Source: Bifidobacterium breve
Lineage (GTDB): Bacteria; Actinomycetota; Actinomycetes; Nanopelagicales; Nanopelagicaceae
DNA length: 35,070 nt
Assembly: GCA_945876865.1 (NCBI GenBank)
Contig: CAMCPZ010000010.1
Location: 1 to 35,070, forward strand
Direction of reading: 5' to 3'
Under the pieces are notes generated by a model that was not told the DNA's origin, made no database searches, and was given only the letters and a program-made list of their open reading frames with translations. The translations under genes were made by a program, and so were the position numbers. Below, piece by piece: positions 30,892-35,070 of the stretch. Each line of letters begins with the position of its first letter. Position 1 is the stretch's first letter.

Positions 30892-31995
30892 ATGGCAGCC
30901 CGTGAATATCTGGAAGAGGTTAACGCTTTACGTGTAACCCTTTCAGCTATCGAACAAGTTTTGAATCTGCCTAAATTGGAAGCTGACTTTAAAACACTTG
31001 AAGCAGAAGCCAGCGAACCAAATCTTTGGGACGATCCGGAGAAAGCTCAAGTTGTAACCAGCAAACTTTCAAGAGTCCAAGCCACCTTGAATAAATCAAA
31101 CACAATTCGTCGCAGACTTGAAGATATTCCTCTGCTTCTCGAGCTTGCCCAAGGCGAAAAAGATGCAGGCGCAATTGCCGAAGCAGGAAATGAATTAGAT
31201 GAAGTTACGCGCGCGATTCGTGAATTAGAAGTTCAAACGCTTTTAAGTGGTGAATACGATGATCGAGATTGTTTAATTACTATTCGCTCTGAAGCCGGTG
31301 GCGTAGAGGCTGCGGATTGGGCGCAAATGCTGATGCGCATGTATTTGAGATATTGCGAGCGCCATAATTTTAAAGTTGATGTTCTTGAAACTTCTTATGC
31401 GGAAGAAGCTGGAATAAAATCGACAACATTTAGGGTTTATGCACCATACGCATATGGCACGCTCTCTGTAGAACAGGGCACACATCGCTTGGTTCGGATT
31501 TCGCCATTTGATTCGCAATCCCGCCGCCACACATCATTTGCAGGCGTAGAAGTTGTGCCTGTTGTAGAGCAGAGCGATCACATTGTTATTGACGAGAAGG
31601 AACTTCGTGTCGATGTTTATCGATCATCTGGACCGGGCGGCCAAGGCGTTAACACAACAGACTCGGCTGTGCGAATTACTCACCTTCCTACCGGAATTGT
31701 TGTTTCTTGCCAGAACGAGCGCTCGCAAATTCAAAATAAAGCGACCGCAATGGCGGTTCTGCAATCTAAATTATTAGAACGTCGTCGCCAAGAAGAACGT
31801 GCGAGATTAGATGCACTAAAGGGCGATAATTCTGGTTCATGGGGTAATCAAATGCGCTCTTATGTTCTGGCTCCTTATCAAATGGTTAAGGATTTGCGAA
31901 CAGATTTCGAAGTTGGAAATCCATCAGCAGTTTTGGATGGCGAAATTGATGGCTTCATCGAAGCTGGAATCAAGTGGCGTAAAAGCACCGATTAA
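30892..31995 (+). CDS. prfB: Peptide chain release factor 2
   Basis: A 367-residue class I release factor reading UGA/UAA. The catalytic loop is [22 protein letters not shown], and the stop-codon-recognition tripeptide SPF (in [15 protein letters not shown]) marks RF2 rather than RF1. The reading frame is continuous, so the programmed +1 frameshift of many prfB genes is absent here, as in most actinobacteria. ATG 30892 has no strong ribosome site. prfB followed by ftsE-ftsX is conserved in actinobacteria. Confidence 0.97.
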   Translation: MAAREYLEEVNALRVTLSAIEQVLNLPKLEADFKTLEAEASEPNLWDDPEKAQVVTSKLSRVQATLNKSNTIRRRLEDIPLLLELAQGEKDAGAIAEAGNELDEVTRAIRELEVQTLLSGEYDDRDCLITIRSEAGGVEAADWAQMLMRMYLRYCERHNFKVDVLETSYAEEAGIKSTTFRVYAPYAYGTLSVEQGTHRLVRISPFDSQSRRHTSFAGVEVVPVVEQSDHIVIDEKELRVDVYRSSGPGGQGVNTTDSAVRITHLPTGIVVSCQNERSQIQNKATAMAVLQSKLLERRRQEERARLDALKGDNSGSWGNQMRSYVLAPYQMVKDLRTDFEVGNPSAVLDGEIDGFIEAGIKWRKSTD

Positions 31996-32018
31996 ATAGC
32001 TTCTCCACAAAATCATCA

Positions 32019-32046
32019 AAACTTGAAAAACTCGAAAAACTAGAAA
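32019..32046 (+). repeat. 9-bp tandem repeat, three copies
   Basis: AAAACTTGA, AAAACTCGA, AAAACTAGA lie in direct succession, shortly after the prfB stop. The rest of the 31996-32277 gap holds a small GCCTA/TAGGC inverted repeat but no convincing promoter or gene. Confidence 0.8.
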
Positions 32047-32277
32047 ATATATTGAGTAATGAAATCATGAAATATCTAGGGGAAAAAAAGAATTGATTTG
32101 AGTATCACATGGATTTACGCGTAACTGGAAGAAATTTCTCAGCCTTTTTCGCGCGTATTTCCGGGCCTAAGCGGTGATTTCTGCCTAAACTTCCCATGTA
32201 GGCAAAATGCTTAATTGCGTTCACCTGAGGCGCTAAACAGGAATTTTTATTGGGCAGGAAGTAAAAAGGAGGCGGTC

Positions 32278-32967
32278 ATGATTCGTTTTGAAAACGTTTC
32301 TAAAATTTACCCAAAGCAGGATCACGCTGCTCTTGATTCAGTAAATATTGATATTCAAAAGGGTGAATTCGTATTCTTGGTTGGATTATCTGGCTCAGGA
32401 AAATCAACCTTTCTTCGTCTAGTCCTAAGGGAAGAGCGCCCAACATCTGGCAAGATTATTGTTGCTGGAAAAGATCTCAACACTTTATCGGCTCATAAGA
32501 TTCCAGAACTTCGCAGACAAGTGGGAACCGTATTTCAAGATTTCCGACTACTCCCAAATAAGACAGTGAGCGAGAATGTCGCGTTCACATTGCATGTTCT
32601 TGGATATTCTCAGAAAGAAATTAATCGAGAAGTGCCAGAAGTTCTAGAACTCGTTGGCTTAGAAGAGAAAGCCGATCGAAAGCCTTCAGAACTTTCAGGC
32701 GGAGAACAACAACGCGTGGCGATTGCGCGTGCTTATGTAAGTCAGCCAGCTATTTTGATTGCTGATGAACCAACTGGAAACTTGGATCCAGCAACAAGTG
32801 TTGGAATTATGAAATTACTTGATCGGATTAATCGAGAAGGCACCACTGTTGTAATGGCAACGCACGATTCAAAGATTGTAGATTCAATGCGCAAACGCGT
32901 TATTGAGCTTGAAGGTGGCCAAGTCATTCGTGATCAGGTTCGTGGCGTATATGGATATGCGGGATAG
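32278..32967 (+). CDS. ftsE: Cell division ATP-binding protein FtsE
   Basis: A 229-residue ABC ATPase: Walker [10 protein letters not shown], the Q-loop in [16 protein letters not shown], signature LSGGEQQR and Walker [13 protein letters not shown]. With FtsX it couples the divisome to peptidoglycan hydrolase activation. ATG 32278 is chosen because AAGGAGG lies 5 nt upstream; the longer frame from 32215 has no such site. The FtsX gene begins 9 bp downstream. [14 protein letters not shown] is typical of FtsE rather than of general transporters. Confidence 0.95.
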   Translation: MIRFENVSKIYPKQDHAALDSVNIDIQKGEFVFLVGLSGSGKSTFLRLVLREERPTSGKIIVAGKDLNTLSAHKIPELRRQVGTVFQDFRLLPNKTVSENVAFTLHVLGYSQKEINREVPEVLELVGLEEKADRKPSELSGGEQQRVAIARAYVSQPAILIADEPTGNLDPATSVGIMKLLDRINREGTTVVMATHDSKIVDSMRKRVIELEGGQVIRDQVRGVYGYAG

Positions 32968-32976
32968 GGGCAGAAC

Positions 32977-33879
32977 ATGAGAACTGGATTTCTATTTAAA
33001 GAGGTAAAAATCGGTCTGCGCCGAAATCTAACAATGACATTTGCAGTCGTTATCACCGTTGCAATTTCTTTAACTCTTCTTGGTATTGGCCTTCTTGCTA
33101 ACTCGCAAGTTCGAGTGATGAAAGATTATTGGTATGACAAAATTGAAGTTTCAGTATTTCTCTGCGGAACACTTTCAGAATCTCCTTCATGTGCAAGTGG
33201 ACCAGTTTCGCAAGAGCAGAGAGATCAAATCAAAGTAGATATCGAAGCCCTTCCTGTTGTGGATACGGTTTATTACGAATCTCAATCCGAAGCATTTACC
33301 CGTTTTCAAGAAAGATTTAAGGGTTCTGCAATCGCACAAAATGTAACCCAAGATCAACTTCCAGAGTCTTACCGAGTTAAGTTAAAAGATCCGACACAGT
33401 TTGCAGTTATGCAGAGTGCATTTGCTGGAAGGCCTGGTGTTGACTCGGTTCAAGATCAACGGAGCATTCTAGAAAAATTCTTTAAGTTGTTATCAGTGCT
33501 TCGAGATGGCGCCCTAGCAATTGGTTTAGCCAGCGTTCTTACCGCCGCATTATTGATTAGCAATACGCTTCGAATCGCAGCCTTTAACCGGCGACGAGAA
33601 ACTGGCGTCATGAAATTAGTTGGTGCTTCGTCCTTCTCAATCCAGTTACCATTTTTACTAGAAGGAATAATCTCGGCAATTGTTGGATGGGTCTTTTCAA
33701 CAGGCCTGTTATCAGGATTTAAATTGTTGGTTGATTCAAGAATTGCACCACTACTGAGTTTCACTAAATTCTTTACCTGGTCTGATGTTTGGGTTGCTTC
33801 AGGAATCCTCTTAATAACTGGACTAGTCGTATCAACAGTGGCCTCAGTTGCCACTTTGCGTAAATACCTAAAGGTCTAA
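32977..33879 (+). CDS. ftsX: Cell division membrane protein FtsX
   Basis: A 300-residue permease-like subunit with four membrane segments (about 20-42, 175-198, 223-247 and 270-292) and an extracytoplasmic domain between the first two that in mycobacteria binds the hydrolase RipC. The Cys pair in LCGTLSESPSC (about 63-73) may form a disulfide. It partners FtsE. ATG 32977 has GGGG upstream. The stop lies in an imperfect 18-bp duplication (33876-33911). Confidence 0.93.
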   Translation: MRTGFLFKEVKIGLRRNLTMTFAVVITVAISLTLLGIGLLANSQVRVMKDYWYDKIEVSVFLCGTLSESPSCASGPVSQEQRDQIKVDIEALPVVDTVYYESQSEAFTRFQERFKGSAIAQNVTQDQLPESYRVKLKDPTQFAVMQSAFAGRPGVDSVQDQRSILEKFFKLLSVLRDGALAIGLASVLTAALLISNTLRIAAFNRRRETGVMKLVGASSFSIQLPFLLEGIISAIVGWVFSTGLLSGFKLLVDSRIAPLLSFTKFFTWSDVWVASGILLITGLVVSTVASVATLRKYLKV

Positions 33880-33911
33880 CTCCGCACACCGCGCTAATTA
33901 CGCACACCGCT
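33876..33911 (+). repeat. 18-bp imperfect tandem duplication across the ftsX stop
   Basis: CTAACTCCGCACACCGCG (33876-33893) and CTAATTACGCACACCGCT (33894-33911) match at 15 of 18 positions. The first copy holds the ftsX stop TAA. Confidence 0.85.
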
Positions 33912-33954
33912 CTACAACTTTGCCAATTTCAGGCTTTGCTAGGAGAATTCACGG

Positions 33955-35070
33955 ATGCTTTCCCCTTGGCAATCAATAGTTTCGCGCGTTCGTGGCGCTG
34001 GATTTAGTGCAACTGCAGCGATTGCATCCTTTGCCATAATTTTGGCATTTGCTCTCGGGGATTATGTTGGTCAATCCAGAAATGAATCACCAGTCGAGCA
34101 ATCTATTTCAAAAATTTTGGCAAAGAATCCAACGCCTCTAGAGCGAAACATTTTAGAGCGCGCTGCAATTGAAGCTGTATTAAAAGCATCGGGCGATCAA
34201 TGGGCAAACTACTTTCCGCAAGAGAGTGTTGAAGGTTTAACTCAGACCCTTGAAGGTCGCTATAGCGGAATTGGAATTTGGCTTCGAAAGAACAAATCTG
34301 GTGTCTTAGAAGTTTCAAGCGTGCAAGTAGATTCACCAGCAGCAAAAGCTGGGGTAAAGGTTTTGGATTCGCTCGTCGATATAAATGGTGTTGATTTAGA
34401 GGGTGCTTCTATTGCGACTGCAATAGCTGCACTCAGAGGATCACCAAACACAAAAGTCAGTATCGGCCTAGAGCGAAATCAAGATCTGATTCGACTTGAA
34501 ATAAATCGGCAATCTATTTTGAATGGCGATGTTGTTGCTTATCAGTTAGCAACCAAAGTTGTTTACATCCAAATTTCTTCAATATCCAGTCAAGTTTCAA
34601 ATGATGTCGCGATTGCACTTGCGAAGTATCCACACACAGGTGGGATTGTTTTAGATTTACGTGATAATCCAGGTGGGCTAATCAATGTTGCAGTGGATGT
34701 TGCATCTCAATTTCTTGCCGAAGGAACAGTGGTTTCATATTCAAGAAAGAATGATTCAGAAGTTGTTTTAGAATCAAAGAACAAGAATCCAGAAACTGCG
34801 CCCATGACTGTATTGATTAGTAGGGCAACAGCGAGTGCAGCAGAAGTAATTGCAGGCGCACTTCAAGATCGCAACCGCGCTGTAATCATTGGTGAGAAAA
34901 GTTATGGCAAGGGAACAGTTCAAGAAATAATTGATTTAGTAGATGGCTCTAAACTTGAAATTACTATCGGAAAATATAGAACCCCAAATGGCCGCATCAT
35001 TGATCAAGTTGGCATTGCTCCAGATCTGCTTATTCCTGATGAAGAAGAAATTTCCAAAGCGCTACTTGTC
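33955..35070 (+). CDS. S41 family C-terminal processing peptidase CtpA-like (3'-truncated)
   Basis: Open from ATG 33955 (AGGAG 9 nt upstream) to the right edge, 372 codons. An N-terminal membrane segment (about 16-40) is followed by a helical pre-domain, a PDZ domain (about 95-180: YSGIGIW..., VDSPAAKAGVKVLDSLVDINGVDL) and the S41 protease core with LDLRDNPGG, the Ser nucleophile in RATASAAEVIAGAL and the Lys in SYGKGTVQ. Such proteases trim periplasmic or cell-wall proteins at their C-terminus. In other actinobacteria ftsX is often followed by a CtpA-type protease and then smpB; smpB would lie beyond the window. Confidence 0.9.
   Translation, partial: MLSPWQSIVSRVRGAGFSATAAIASFAIILAFALGDYVGQSRNESPVEQSISKILAKNPTPLERNILERAAIEAVLKASGDQWANYFPQESVEGLTQTLEGRYSGIGIWLRKNKSGVLEVSSVQVDSPAAKAGVKVLDSLVDINGVDLEGASIATAIAALRGSPNTKVSIGLERNQDLIRLEINRQSILNGDVVAYQLATKVVYIQISSISSQVSNDVAIALAKYPHTGGIVLDLRDNPGGLINVAVDVASQFLAEGTVVSYSRKNDSEVVLESKNKNPETAPMTVLISRATASAAEVIAGALQDRNRAVIIGEKSYGKGTVQEIIDLVDGSKLEITIGKYRTPNGRIIDQVGIAPDLLIPDEEEISKALLV

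Noticed and set aside
30892-31000. Programmed +1 frameshift in prfB
   Set aside because: The reading frame is continuous from ATG through the GGQ domain with no internal TGA.

Overview
The window looks like a piece of a streamlined, moderately AT-rich actinobacterial chromosome. The evidence is the gene set: WhiB7-type regulator, UvrD2/NudC, UPF0182 protein, SigR/RsrA pair, nickel superoxide dismutase with its protease, fused E2-E1 2-oxoglutarate enzyme (Kgd), TadA/B/C pilus genes and prfB-ftsE-ftsX. The gene order resembles the mycobacterial and streptomycete adnB-nudC-uvrD2-whiB7-UPF0182 block and the sigH-SRAP-aroA-rsgA block. The low GC and tight packing point to a freshwater planktonic group such as Nanopelagicales (acI). 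That placement is an inference, not a proof.

Layout. 1-4.7 kb: end of an AdnB-like helicase-nuclease, an antisense EEP-family hydrolase, nudC, a short uvrD2, then whiB7 behind a roughly 400-nt leader that looks like a ribosome-controlled attenuator. 4.7-8.7 kb (minus strand): an orphan RRE/E1-like (TOMM-type) protein, a 52-aa zinc-ribbon DUF5679 protein missed by length filters, a YgjP-like metallopeptidase, a region with DnaA-box-like sites and 10-bp phased repeats, and a DUF2342 protein. 9.0-12.9 kb (plus): small membrane protein, Lon-like membrane protease without a PDZ domain, UPF0182 protein. About 13 kb: initiator tRNA. 13.1-16.9 kb (minus): membrane-anchored P-type-ATPase N-domain-like protein, hisN, rsgA, aroA. 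17-19.2 kb (plus): SRAP protein, sigR-rsrA with a canonical SigR autoregulatory promoter, thioesterase. 19.3-23.9 kb: divergent sodN/sodX, then kgd. 24.2-26.1 kb: SDR oxidoreductase, small membrane protein, a repeat-bearing zinc-motif mini-protein and a degenerate GGDEF-like protein. 26.3-30.8 kb: Tad pilus cluster (tadA, tadB, tadC, small membrane pilin-like protein, two TadE-like, one TadG-like). 30.9-35.1 kb: prfB, ftsE, ftsX and a 3'-truncated S41 protease.

Themes. Genome maintenance and antibiotic/thiol stress control (WhiB7, SigR/RsrA, SRAP, SodN) sit beside central metabolism (Kgd, AroA, HisN) and the cell surface and division machinery (Tad, FtsEX). The most unusual structural signal is the density of short direct tandem duplications (9-32 bp, often 18 bp). 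Several straddle stop codons, and others expand proteins in frame. The most complete undescribed regulatory element is the whiB7 leader. It has a leader ORF, a strong terminator, and an exact 10-bp antiterminator pairing that a ribosome finishing the leader ORF would block.
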